From Candidatus Kurthia intestinigallinarum (GTDB taxonomy: Bacteria; Bacillota; Bacilli; Bacillales_A; Planococcaceae), in NCBI RefSeq assembly GCF_003991225.1, contig NZ_JTFC01000012.1:1-64000 (forward strand): a stretch of DNA of 64,000 nucleotides, given 5' to 3'. Positions 50,540-58,637 of this stretch are shown in pieces; within the stretch, counting starts at the first letter, position 1, and each line of letters opens with the position of its first letter. The notes under the pieces are model-generated. The model was not told the DNA's origin. It did no database searches and worked only from the letters and a program-made list of their open reading frames with translations. Position numbers and translations under genes: made by a program.

Positions 50540-51730
50540 ATGGCAATTAAACTCTTTTTCGGAAATGTTAAAGGTGGCGTTGGTAAAACAACAATTACTG
50601 ATATGACAGCCTATATATTAGCCACACAATATAATCAACGTGTTCTTGTTATTGATTGTGACCATCAGGGGGATTCTACGGACTTCTTCTGTGATTATTT
50701 CAATATTGATTTAGGTATGGAGCAAGGACAGCATGGCTCTATGTTTACAATTTATGATGCCATTCAAGATTATGCAAAGAACAATAATCCTGAAGCAATT
50801 CATAAAGCAATTGTTCCAGTGACGGATTCATTATCGTTTATTCCAGCTAATTCATTGTTAGAAGAATTTTCAACATTCCTTTCTCGGATGAAAACAACAG
50901 AATCAATTCAGGGTACAACCTATATTCGTAATGTCCTTGAAACGATTGAGGATGATTATGATTTCATTTTATTTGATATTCCACCAAGTGCAGGACATCT
51001 TGTAACAAATGTTATTATCGCATCAGATTTTTATGTAGGGATTATGTCGACGGAGAAAAAAGCATTCCGCAAGCTACAACCCTTCTTTGATATGTGTAAT
51101 GAACATAGTGTACGTGCACAGCAATTTTTACAAGATTATGATGTTGCACAAAATTTAGGTGTCGTCATGTATTTTGTTACACAAAATCTACAAGAAGAAA
51201 AATATGTAGCCGATGCTGCGCAGGATTTTTTTGGGGATCTAATTTTTGACTCAAAAATTCGTCGTGCAGATGTCGTTCGTGAACATGAACGCATGCCATC
51301 ATTATTCTTTGAAGATACTGAGGAGAATCATGACTTCTTACAAATGTTTGAAGAGGTTACACAGGAATTATTAATTCGTATGCAGGCATTACCTGAAGAT
51401 ACAGTACGTGTCGCAACACAGGAAATTTTAATGCCATTACAAGAATATTTTACAGATGAACAGTTATTTCGCTTGAAAGAAGCCATTGAAGGTAAGGGAT
51501 TACAAAATATCGAATCCCTCCGTTTACGAGGTTATAAATCAAGTGATCCGCGTAAAACATTACAAACGCATATGATTCGTCTATTTACAGGCTCTAAAGA
51601 CGATGAGGCGTTATTTGAGCAACAATTCATTCAGTTAGAGAAATGGCTTGCAAAAGAGCCTACAGCATATAGTATTAGCGCGATGCAGCGTTTAATTCGT
51701 AAGCATCGTAAAGCGTTAGAGATTGTTTAG
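50540..51730 (+). CDS. parA: ParA-type partition ATPase
   Basis: The 396-residue protein has the deviant Walker A KGGVGKTT at 11-18, LVIDCDHQGD at 36-45 (Walker A') and ILFDIPPSAG near 143-152 (Walker B). It lacks the N-terminal HTH of type Ia ParA, so it belongs with type Ib or chromosomal-type ATPases, but it is longer than they are owing to a C-terminal extension of about 120 residues (QEILMPLQEYFTDEQL onward). It should drive segregation by dynamic binding to the nucleoid. The adjacent gene, 12 bp downstream, encodes the presumed DNA-binding partner. Confidence 0.92.
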   Translation: MAIKLFFGNVKGGVGKTTITDMTAYILATQYNQRVLVIDCDHQGDSTDFFCDYFNIDLGMEQGQHGSMFTIYDAIQDYAKNNNPEAIHKAIVPVTDSLSFIPANSLLEEFSTFLSRMKTTESIQGTTYIRNVLETIEDDYDFILFDIPPSAGHLVTNVIIASDFYVGIMSTEKKAFRKLQPFFDMCNEHSVRAQQFLQDYDVAQNLGVVMYFVTQNLQEEKYVADAAQDFFGDLIFDSKIRRADVVREHERMPSLFFEDTEENHDFLQMFEEVTQELLIRMQALPEDTVRVATQEILMPLQEYFTDEQLFRLKEAIEGKGLQNIESLRLRGYKSSDPRKTLQTHMIRLFTGSKDDEALFEQQFIQLEKWLAKEPTAYSISAMQRLIRKHRKALEIV

Positions 51731-51742
51731 GAGGTGGCATTC

Positions 51743-52270
51743 ATGGCCGATTGGTTAAAACCCAACACGTCATTGAATATTAAGAAAGTAAAACCTCAGG
51801 CTAAAAAAGATGATGAGGTTTCTTCAACACAAAATACATTAACGAAAAAAATGTCAAAGCGTGAAATTCCAAATTTAAATTATCATGCAGAACGCCCACG
51901 TTATACATCAGATGTACGTCGCCCAATTGGCGTGTCTCCTGATACGAAAGATGAAATCGCAGAAATTGCAGAAGACCATGATGTAAAATTTAATATGATG
52001 GTCGCGGTCTTAGCCTTATTTTTTGAGGATCATCAATCAGAGGAGCTTATTGAAAAATATCGTCCTCATGCAGAAGATATTGCAAAAGCAACGACAACAT
52101 CGCGTGCGATACACATTTATCCAAATATTTATCGCATGATCCGTCACAATGCACGTGTGCATAAGCTAACGATTCGTGAATTATCACAAATGATGGTCGA
52201 TGTTTATCGTGATCACCAAGGTGCAAGTCAGTTTACAGAATATGTTGACCGTTTTATGACAATGGATTAA
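51743..52270 (+). CDS. ParA partner, putative centromere-binding protein with two RHH-like segments
   Basis: AGGAGGTGG before the ATG at 51743 gives 175 residues. A basic, disordered N-terminus (1-55) is typical of partners that stimulate ParA. Two segments have the ribbon-helix-helix pattern of a short strand followed by two helices: about 59-96 (RPIGVSPDTKDEIAEIAEDH, then VKFNMMVAVLALFF) and about 120-158 (SRAIHIYPNIYRMIRHNARV, then LTIRELSQMMVDVY). A single chain with two RHH units would be a built-in dimer. It should bind the par centromere and repress the operon, which is inferred from gene order. No ParB-family motif is present. Confidence 0.75.
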   Translation: MADWLKPNTSLNIKKVKPQAKKDDEVSSTQNTLTKKMSKREIPNLNYHAERPRYTSDVRRPIGVSPDTKDEIAEIAEDHDVKFNMMVAVLALFFEDHQSEELIEKYRPHAEDIAKATTTSRAIHIYPNIYRMIRHNARVHKLTIRELSQMMVDVYRDHQGASQFTEYVDRFMTMD

Positions 52271-52273
52271 TAA

Positions 52274-52315
52274 AAAAACACTTTTAAAGAGATTTTTCTT
52301 TGAAAGTGTTTTTTT
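52274..52315 (+). terminator. terminator of the par operon
   Basis: AAACACTTTTAAAGA pairs with TCTTTGAAAGTGTTT, then TTTTT. Confidence 0.85.
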
Positions 52316-52437
52316 ACGTTTATTTTACAATAATAAGTATAAAGTATAAAAAACGAAAAATAATAAGTAGTATATTTAGACTAATTAACTTATAATGAAG
52401 ATATATAAAGCATATTTGTTAGAGGAGGGGTCTTAAA

Positions 52438-52986
52438 ATGATGCGAGCGATTTCACAGGATTGCCTTACTTTTCAAACACCGCGTTTAGTTGTTAAACCA
52501 ATGACACTAGAAGAGCAGCAATGTATTCATTATCATGCTTCTTCAGCTACAAATGCATCTATCCCTTTAGGGGGACATTATTTAATTCAAGATACAGTTG
52601 AGTATATTACAGACATGTTAAAGAACGATAAACAAGTCTATTTATGGGGTATTTATTTACAGCCAAACAATACATTAATTGGCAGTATTCATCTAAGTAA
52701 TGTGAGTCAAATTCATCGGCATGCTCAGATTAGTTTTTTGTTGGCAGAGGATTATTGGGGGCAGGGTTTTTCAACGGAGGCCGTGGCATGTGTCATTGAC
52801 TTCGTATTTGATAAGCTTGGACTTAATAAATTACTAGCGAAATGTTTTATTGAACATTATCCAACCCATCGTGTATTGCAGAAACTAAATATGAACATTG
52901 AGGGCATTTTAAAGCGTCATTTTTATTTAAATGGCATCTTTCATGATGTAACGCTTTATGCGAAGTTCAATGAATCTTCGTTTTAA
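52438..52986 (+). CDS. GNAT acetyltransferase, RimJ/RimL-like
   Basis: GGAGGGG lies 7 nt before the ATG. The 182-residue protein opens with the RimJ/L-type FQTPRLVVKPMT, has AEDYWGQGFSTEAVACVIDFVF as acetyl-CoA loop and helix (around 100-122), and NKLLAKCFIEHYPTHRVLQKLNM followed by EGILKRHFYLNG, all typical. It would acetylate a protein N-terminus or a small molecule. It stands alone after the par operon. Confidence 0.9.
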   Translation: MMRAISQDCLTFQTPRLVVKPMTLEEQQCIHYHASSATNASIPLGGHYLIQDTVEYITDMLKNDKQVYLWGIYLQPNNTLIGSIHLSNVSQIHRHAQISFLLAEDYWGQGFSTEAVACVIDFVFDKLGLNKLLAKCFIEHYPTHRVLQKLNMNIEGILKRHFYLNGIFHDVTLYAKFNESSF

Positions 52987-53038
52987 AAGGTATTTAAATA
53001 CAATTTAAACGTTTTTTCTTTCATTTATGAAAAAAACA

Positions 53039-53086
53039 TAAAACCCCCTTTAAAACCTCTTAAAGAGGCTTTAAAGGGGGTTTTAT
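53039..53086 (+). terminator. terminator, bidirectional
   Basis: AAAACCCCCTTTAAA and TTTAAAGGGGGTTTT enclose a nested CCTCTT / AAGAGG stem. Confidence 0.92.
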
Positions 53087-53107
53087 ATATCAAAATTTAG
53101 TTTTTAC

Positions 53108-53130
53108 TTTTATCAAATTATACAATTATA
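53108..53130. repeat. TTATACAAT-type dispersed motif, site 12
   Basis: TTTATCAAATTATACAATTA; same left flank as site 5. Confidence 0.65.
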
Positions 53131-53914
53131 AATAATGAATGAATATTGTCGATAATTCATTTAAAATATGCCGGCTGACATTTGGTGAAACGAGCAACAT
53201 AGCTTCTTCATACAGCTTGTTAGAAGTTTTAAAATCATTGCGCAGCGCATAAAGAGCAGAATTTAAAATTAAAAATGTGCCTTTCGATTTTAAATTTTGT
53301 TCAATTTGGGGTAATGATAAACAGTCCTCAATAATCATTTCAGCTGTTATTAATTGCTTTTGTTCAATATAGCTTTGTGCTAACACACTATGAAGCGCAA
53401 AATACGTTGTTGCATCTAAATGAAGTAATTTTTGCACATAAATGCGGTCGATAATATTGTAGTATTTCAAAACATGATTCACTTCTTCTAGGTGCATAAA
53501 GCATTCCATTAAATGTGCGTAGATTGAAATATAAATATTCGGATACTGTTGCTCAAAATCATGTTCTTCCATTTGTGCTAATAAGCGTAGTAGCGTTTTT
53601 TTCGCTTGTTCATAGTCTTGGTGAATTTTCATTTGCATCAATGCTGCCACATGAATAAATTTCAATCGCTCAAGCACACTTGGACTTTGTTGAATCAGCC
53701 GTTCGTAAAGTGCAAAACGGCGTTGTAAATTGTCATCATTGGCTAAGTTTGCATCGATATTTAAGGCAATATAGTAAAGGTAGCACTGCGCATCGACATC
53801 CTCTGACTGCTGTGCTAATAACAAATAATCGTCAATTAACAGGAGGGCCTCATGATAATGCGCAGCGCGAAATTTTGATGATACGTCTTTGAGCATTGTT
53901 TCAGTTAGAATCAT
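53126..53914 (-). CDS. TPR-like helical repeat protein
   Basis: The 262-residue protein is entirely helical, with pairs such as KFRAAHYHEALLLIDDYLLLA, VLAQSYIEQKQLITAEMIIEDC and LNSALYALRNDFKTSNKLYEEAMLL that fit tetratricopeptide repeats. Such proteins are often peptide-sensing or scaffold proteins (Rap, or the C-terminal part of Rgg/PlcR regulators), but no N-terminal HTH is present here. AAGGTG precedes the ATG. No signal-peptide gene was found beside it. Confidence 0.72.
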   Translation of the reverse strand: MILTETMLKDVSSKFRAAHYHEALLLIDDYLLLAQQSEDVDAQCYLYYIALNIDANLANDDNLQRRFALYERLIQQSPSVLERLKFIHVAALMQMKIHQDYEQAKKTLLRLLAQMEEHDFEQQYPNIYISIYAHLMECFMHLEEVNHVLKYYNIIDRIYVQKLLHLDATTYFALHSVLAQSYIEQKQLITAEMIIEDCLSLPQIEQNLKSKGTFLILNSALYALRNDFKTSNKLYEEAMLLVSPNVSRHILNELSTIFIHYL

Positions 53915-54002
53915 AATTACACACCTTCAATTTTAAAATGTGACAAAGTATTGACTATGCTCATTATAGAGACTTATGAAAATGAAAGTAAAGTCTCAAC
54001 TA

Positions 54003-54752
54003 TTATTCTTTTGGTACAAAGACAATTTCATGCCAGGCACTACAGTAATGATAGCCTTGTTTAGCGTACATTTCGCGCGGCGTATCTTCGCCATCTGCCA
54101 CAAGTAAAATTGTTTGCTCTGTATGCTGATTCATAACAAATTGCTGCATGGTTGAGCCAATTCCACGTCGTTGCATGGAATCGATGATAACGAAGCTATC
54201 TAGCTCTACCGTATCAGCTGTTAAAAATAATAGTAATGAACCAACAATTTGCCCATCAAGTAAAGCAACAACAAATTGAATTGATGAGTCGTTAAATTGT
54301 TTTTTGAGTAGATGCTGTTTCTCTGTGGCAAAAATTTCGCCATATGTGAGGTCAGTCATATATTGGAATGCCAAAAAAGAAGGAAACAATGCGTCATCTA
54401 CATACTGGATAACTACCTCCTCATTAAAGGAGGAGCCATTAAATTCAATCGGCAACATCGCGTATAATTCAAGTGAGCCAACGACATAGTGTTGTGCTTC
54501 AATATAGGCGAGCAATGCAGTTGGAAGTTGCTGATTTTCCGGAAACAGAAAACGGCGATGCTTCATCTGATGTGTCTGATGAAAATCAAGTTGTTTTTGT
54601 TCGTAATATTGAAACTCTGCTAGCGTTGGCATGTGCTTAAAGAGCATAAAATTACTGTTATAGCGAGATGGCATTTCAGCATCATAATAATGCTTTATAA
54701 TAGAATCCTCCTCATACAGAGGTGCATCTATATATGTATCTTTAAAATTCAA
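54003..54752 (-). CDS. GNAT-family acetyltransferase
   Basis: Translation probably starts at TTG (54752), 6 nt after AGAGGTGG. The 249-residue protein has its GNAT core in the C-terminal half: VVALLDGQIVGSLLLFLTADTVELDSFVIID is strands 2-4, SMQRRGIGSTMQQFV is the CoA-binding loop, and YAKQGYHYCSAWHEIVF is the last strand. The N-terminal 110 residues may fix the substrate, which is unknown. It overlaps the NUDIX gene by 11 nt, hence is translationally coupled with it. Confidence 0.87.
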   Translation of the reverse strand: MNFKDTYIDAPLYEEDSIIKHYYDAEMPSRYNSNFMLFKHMPTLAEFQYYEQKQLDFHQTHQMKHRRFLFPENQQLPTALLAYIEAQHYVVGSLELYAMLPIEFNGSSFNEEVVIQYVDDALFPSFLAFQYMTDLTYGEIFATEKQHLLKKQFNDSSIQFVVALLDGQIVGSLLLFLTADTVELDSFVIIDSMQRRGIGSTMQQFVMNQHTEQTILLVADGEDTPREMYAKQGYHYCSAWHEIVFVPKE

Positions 54753-55236
54753 TTGTATCCACCTCTTTCGCTACAATATGTTCTACTACTTGTGGTAAAT
54801 CACGTAGCTTCTCTGCGTAAAACGTTGGGAAAACAGCATGCTTAGCTAGTTCATCAATTGGAATCCAATAGACTTCTTCCTTCCCTTCGGTGCAGTAGCC
54901 GGTACTGTTCACTTGTTTTTTACCACGAGGTTTCATTAAAAAGTAGAAGGCAATTTCATGACATGAAAATCCTTCAATTGAGCCATCGCCCGGAAAGAAG
55001 TTTTCGTGAATAAAAGCAAGTCGATCAATGTCATAATGGACACCCGTTTCCTCAAATACTTCACGTACAACAGCCTGTTCTGCGGTCTCACCAAGCTGAA
55101 CGCCACCACCAATAGAATAATAATAATTAGCCACTTCATTGCCGGCGACTAATACACAGCCCTCCTCGATAATAATCGCGGCTGCGCGGTAACGGAACCA
55201 ATTTGACCCCTCTGTAAAACAGCAATCTTTTTCCAT
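54742..55236 (-). CDS. NUDIX hydrolase
   Basis: The 164-residue protein has a complete Nudix box at residues 44-66: GGVQLGETAEQAVVREVFEETG, matching G-x5-E-x7-R-E-U-x-E-E-x-G. Such enzymes cleave nucleoside diphosphates linked to another group, often for housecleaning. Substrate unknown. AGGAGGG precedes the ATG. It is the first gene of a two-gene operon with the GNAT at 54003. Confidence 0.9.
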   Translation of the reverse strand: MEKDCCFTEGSNWFRYRAAAIIIEEGCVLVAGNEVANYYYSIGGGVQLGETAEQAVVREVFEETGVHYDIDRLAFIHENFFPGDGSIEGFSCHEIAFYFLMKPRGKKQVNSTGYCTEGKEEVYWIPIDELAKHAVFPTFYAEKLRDLPQVVEHIVAKEVDTIEF

Positions 55237-55268
55237 GAAATCCCTCCTAATAGTTAAAATATAACATA

Positions 55269-55297
55269 AAAAAGAACCGCAACGAGGCAGTTCTTTT
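55269..55297 (-). terminator. terminator of the short GNAT-like gene
   Basis: AAGAACCGC and GCAGTTCTT arms with one mismatch. It lies directly before the end of the gene at 55306. Confidence 0.6.
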
Positions 55298-55305
55298 CGT
55301 ACTTC

Positions 55306-55710
55306 TTATAGTGACTCCACTAATTGCGGAGGATGATTAACGGCAGGATAAATTTCCTTCATTAATGATTCATACAACATCTCTCGATCATGTGGTTTTG
55401 CATACTCCTGTAATACAACAGCATCTGCAATAAGCCATGAATCCGTATGTGCAGGTTGATGTGCTACAATGAAGCCGATAATAATACGGTCTTGTAGGAC
55501 CATTACTTTATATGCAGGGTCCTGTAAATAAATCTTCCATAATGCGATATCATATTCAAATCGAATAGGTGTACCGCCCGTCCCGACAGTGTTAGAACGT
55601 TGGCTGTTTTGATTCGTAATCGGCTTCGTCAAATCAGCTTTACAAACGGTATGAATCGCCGCAATCTGATCTGCGTCATCTAATGTTGCATGTCGAATAA
55701 TACGTTTCAA
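55306..55710 (-). CDS. GNAT-like protein lacking a clear acetyl-CoA loop
   Basis: The start is probably TTG (55710), with GAGGGC 7 nt upstream. The 134-residue protein opens as a GNAT domain (IIRHATLDDADQIAAIH, later KVMVLQDRIIIGFIVAH and SWLIADAVVLQEYAKP), but where R/Q-x-x-G-x-G/A should bind CoA it has AKPHDREML. It is also shorter than a full domain. It may be a decayed acetyltransferase or a non-catalytic relative. Single gene with its own terminator. Confidence 0.65.
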   Translation of the reverse strand: MKRIIRHATLDDADQIAAIHTVCKADLTKPITNQNSQRSNTVGTGGTPIRFEYDIALWKIYLQDPAYKVMVLQDRIIIGFIVAHQPAHTDSWLIADAVVLQEYAKPHDREMLYESLMKEIYPAVNHPPQLVESL

Positions 55711-56015
55711 AAAAATCGCCCTCTTTCATTACTACATATATATTACCATTTTCCGAAATAATTAAACAATCATAAAGATATAGTCAGATAATTTCGATAT
55801 CTGTTGTGCAACACAACTTTATATATAGCCATTATACAAACATAGTAAACCAAAGGAATAAGGAAAAAATACTTTTTACTTATAATGAATTTAAGGATAT
55901 CGATTCATCATATAAGCTAAAACGCTCACCCTTGGACTTATTTTAGTGAAAATTCGTTTATAAATATAGAAAAATAGGAATAGGAAATTATTAGAATAGT
56001 AAGGAGTTGGGCATA
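55711..56015. other. 300-bp intergenic region, no gene seen
   Basis: AT-rich. It presumably contains divergent promoters for the GNAT-like and lipoprotein genes. No structured site recognised. Confidence 0.45.
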
Positions 56016-57155
56016 ATGAAGACAATGGTGAAGCTAGCAAGTCTTGCCTTAGCAACGACATTACTTGCAGCATGTGGACAATCGCCAAAAGATGAATATA
56101 TTGGTGCAATGGAAGATGCGGGCGATGCAAAAGCAGGCACTTTTGATATGAAATTTAAGGACATCGCTGTATCAGGTGGCGATAGTCAAACGACGACGAT
56201 GATTAATATGGTGAAAAGCCAATTAAATGATATGAAAATTAGCGGTTCGTATTCAATGCCAGATGACTCAAAATATGCAGTAGATGTAAACGTAAATGCG
56301 ATGGGACAAGAAATTCCATTTAACGTCATTGGTGACGATAAAGCCATGTATTTATCAACAGCTTTCTTATCAGCTGTTATGGATATTACACAGTCACTTA
56401 GTGGTAGCTCTGCAGCAGTTGATACATCAAAATTAAAAGAGCTAGATGGTAAATATATCGACTTACAGCAATTTGCAAAGGATAGTGCCGAGACAACAGG
56501 CTCTAGTGTCACTGCAGATGTAGAAAATTTAGATATGAAGCAATTACTTGCATATCAAAAGGATTTACAAAAAGAGTTTATTAAGTATTTAAAAGACGAT
56601 GTGGATGACAAACGTTTTGAAGAAAAAGATGGCAAGTTGTCATTTACAATGAATAAAGACGATATCGCGAAGCTTGATGATATTCAAGCAAAATTAGCGA
56701 AGGATAATCCGGATTATGAACAGTTTAAGGCGAATATTGGGGATATGCTAAAAGAGCTAGATAAGGTCAATATTCAAACAGTTATTGATTCAAAAACAAA
56801 GAAGCAAACATATGATGTCGATATTGCTTCTGCAAAAAACAATATCGATGCGGTGAAATTCACCATTTCAACAACGCCTTCTGATAAAGCGAAAGAGGTA
56901 ACTGTTCCGACAAGTGACCAGCTTGCGACAGAGGAGCAGTTGAATGAAGCGATGGGTGCAGCAACAGGTACAGACACAACAGATACTACAGGTAGCACGA
57001 CGATTACGGATGAACAATTCAAAACGCTATTAAAACAAGCGAAATCATCAAAAGCATCGATGTCTAAAGCACAACGAAAACAAGCGCTAGAACAATACAA
57101 ACCGTATTTAACAGATGAACAATATACGAAGTTAGAAAAAGTGTTAGAAGATTAA
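56016..57155 (+). CDS. secreted lipoprotein of unknown function
   Basis: AAGGAG lies 9 nt before the ATG at 56016. The 379-residue protein has a lipoprotein signal with lipobox LAAC (Cys20). The mature part has alternating strands and charged helices (FNVIGDDKAMYLSTAFLSAV, KKQTYDVDIASAKNNIDAVKF), reminiscent of LppX/YpmB-like lipid-binding lipoproteins. A Thr-rich linker near 310-330 and a helical C-terminus (KAQRKQALEQYKPYLTDEQY) follow. I cannot assign a family. It is anchored outside the membrane. Confidence 0.82.
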   Translation: MKTMVKLASLALATTLLAACGQSPKDEYIGAMEDAGDAKAGTFDMKFKDIAVSGGDSQTTTMINMVKSQLNDMKISGSYSMPDDSKYAVDVNVNAMGQEIPFNVIGDDKAMYLSTAFLSAVMDITQSLSGSSAAVDTSKLKELDGKYIDLQQFAKDSAETTGSSVTADVENLDMKQLLAYQKDLQKEFIKYLKDDVDDKRFEEKDGKLSFTMNKDDIAKLDDIQAKLAKDNPDYEQFKANIGDMLKELDKVNIQTVIDSKTKKQTYDVDIASAKNNIDAVKFTISTTPSDKAKEVTVPTSDQLATEEQLNEAMGAATGTDTTDTTGSTTITDEQFKTLLKQAKSSKASMSKAQRKQALEQYKPYLTDEQYTKLEKVLED

Positions 57156-57161
57156 TATGTA

Positions 57162-57202
57162 AAAAAAGCAGCAATCCATTTCGTTAGGGTTGCTGCTTTT
57201 TG
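57162..57202 (+). terminator. terminator of the lipoprotein gene
   Basis: AGCAGCAA and TTGCTGCT arms, then TTTTTG. Confidence 0.85.
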
Positions 57203-57210
57203 TATGTTTT

Positions 57211-57235
57211 CATAAAATCATAATTGTATAAATTA
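57211..57235. repeat. TTATACAAT-type dispersed motif, site 13
   Basis: ATAAAATCATAATTGTATAA, between the lipoprotein terminator and the convergent GNAT gene. Confidence 0.65.
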
Positions 57236-57661
57236 CAGCATTGTAGACAATCTAAGCTGATCTATACAAGGAATGCCATCCTCATAAATGGGTTCTTCAT
57301 AATGTGTCGTAAAATAATCTGGAATGATTTCAACGATACGAAAACCTGCTTTTTGGTAAAAGGCTAATTGTGAAATACTCGAATTGCCTGTGCGAACATC
57401 CAGCTGTTCATAATGATGCTCTTTTGCAAAATCAATCGCAAACTGTAGCAGTTGCTTGCCATAGCCCATTTGTTCATGCGCTGCGTCCACCGCAATATTT
57501 TTAATTTCAAGTATTGTCGGTGTAACTTGTTGTAGCACAATGACACCTCGTTGATCGAGTACGAAGCATTTACTTGTAGTAATATACTGTTCAATCGTTT
57601 TTTTATCTGGGTCTGCGCGTAATAAAAGCGCCCATGGATAATTTGTTGTTTGTTTAATCAT
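57233..57661 (-). CDS. GNAT-family acetyltransferase
   Basis: The 142-residue protein has IKNIAVDAAHEQMGYGKQLLQFAI as strand 4 and CoA loop (Q-x-M-G-Y-G-K), then LDVRTGNSSISQLAFYQKAGFR and ends in EDGIPCIDQLRLSTML. Standard small GNAT. Its ATG overlaps the stop of the metallopeptidase-like gene upstream by 4 nt, so they form one operon. Substrate unknown. Confidence 0.9.
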   Translation of the reverse strand: MIKQTTNYPWALLLRADPDKKTIEQYITTSKCFVLDQRGVIVLQQVTPTILEIKNIAVDAAHEQMGYGKQLLQFAIDFAKEHHYEQLDVRTGNSSISQLAFYQKAGFRIVEIIPDYFTTHYEEPIYEDGIPCIDQLRLSTML

Positions 57662-58548
57662 CGGTAATCCCTCTCGATATTGTGTAATAGTTCATTGCGT
57701 AATTTGATAAGTTCTTCAAATTGATAGAAGAACTCGATTTTTTGATGCTTTATTTTTTTGAGATCAGTAGGGCGCTTACTAAAAATGAAATAGCTAAATG
57801 ATTCTGCGAAGTCCTCATCCACATTGTTCATTGCATAAGGTGTAACAAAATTTTTGGTCGAGGCATAGCTACGGTTTTCTACGGAATCGTAAGCGTATGT
57901 ATAGGCTTCTTCCACCATTTCTTTCGTCCAAAATTGCTCGTAAAATAACTGTGTATATGAATTATCATTTGCACAGCGCTCTAAAATTTGATAGTTCGTA
58001 CAATAGCTCTTTGCAGTATCATTATGCTGACTATCATCAAAGCCAATTAAATGAGCCGATTCGTGGATGATGCCGTAATAGAAAAGTTTTTTATCATAGG
58101 TGAAATCTTGGATATCAAATGATAGGCGCCACTGTGTTTGAATAAAATTAAGTGGAGATACATAGCCGTAATACTCACCATGGCCATCAGTGAATATTTC
58201 AAATTCTTTCACATCTTCACGAATAGGTTCAGGTATTACTGCTTTGAAGCGCTGCCACAATTTTTCATGCGTGCCTACTTTTTTTGTGAGTTTCGGATGC
58301 TGTTTTGAACCGAGCCCATTTTCAGGATGAATGAGCTGTGTATGATCTTTGACAGTATAGATTTTTAAAGAACTGAAATCCTCTATATCGTAATACGGAT
58401 ATTCTTTCGAGCTAAACATCGTACCACTATGCCGGTCATTTATCTTCTTTAATGCTGCATCACCGTGTGCAGGATTCGGTGCAATTTCTGTATGAGGGAT
58501 AAAGCAAATCAACCCCAATAATAAAATGAAAAAAATAAATCTAAGCAG
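57658..58548 (-). CDS. extracytoplasmic HExxH metallopeptidase-like protein, probable CTG start
   Basis: Downstream of GGAGGG, at 6-nt spacing, the frame starts with CTG at 58548. No ATG, GTG or TTG lies between the upstream in-frame TGA and the TTG at 58518, which has no ribosome site and would cut the signal peptide. From CTG the product has 296 residues with an intact hydrophobic signal (LLRFIFFILLLGLICFIP). H162-E-S-A-H166 (IIHESAHLIGF) and EDFAE at 245-249 fit a zinc site of the HExxH...E type. The neighbour at 58638 is a paralogue. Substrate unknown; exported to the cell surface. Confidence 0.78.
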   Translation of the reverse strand: MLRFIFFILLLGLICFIPHTEIAPNPAHGDAALKKINDRHSGTMFSSKEYPYYDIEDFSSLKIYTVKDHTQLIHPENGLGSKQHPKLTKKVGTHEKLWQRFKAVIPEPIREDVKEFEIFTDGHGEYYGYVSPLNFIQTQWRLSFDIQDFTYDKKLFYYGIIHESAHLIGFDDSQHNDTAKSYCTNYQILERCANDNSYTQLFYEQFWTKEMVEEAYTYAYDSVENRSYASTKNFVTPYAMNNVDEDFAESFSYFIFSKRPTDLKKIKHQKIEFFYQFEELIKLRNELLHNIERDYR

Positions 58549-58568
58549 TTTAATCCCTCCAAATCAAT

Positions 58569-58590
58569 GAATTATACAATTATGTAAATA
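58569..58590. repeat. TTATACAAT-type dispersed motif, site 14
   Basis: GAATTATACAATTATGTAAA, between the two metallopeptidase-like paralogues. Confidence 0.65.
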
Positions 58591-58593
58591 TAA

Positions 58594-58630
58594 ATTTATA
58601 TAAAAAGACCATCTTTTTGTGAGATGGTCT
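58594..58630 (-). terminator. terminator of the second metallopeptidase-like gene
   Basis: AGACCATC and GATGGTCT arms, then TTTTTAT on the minus strand. Confidence 0.82.
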
Positions 58631-58637
58631 GTGTTTT

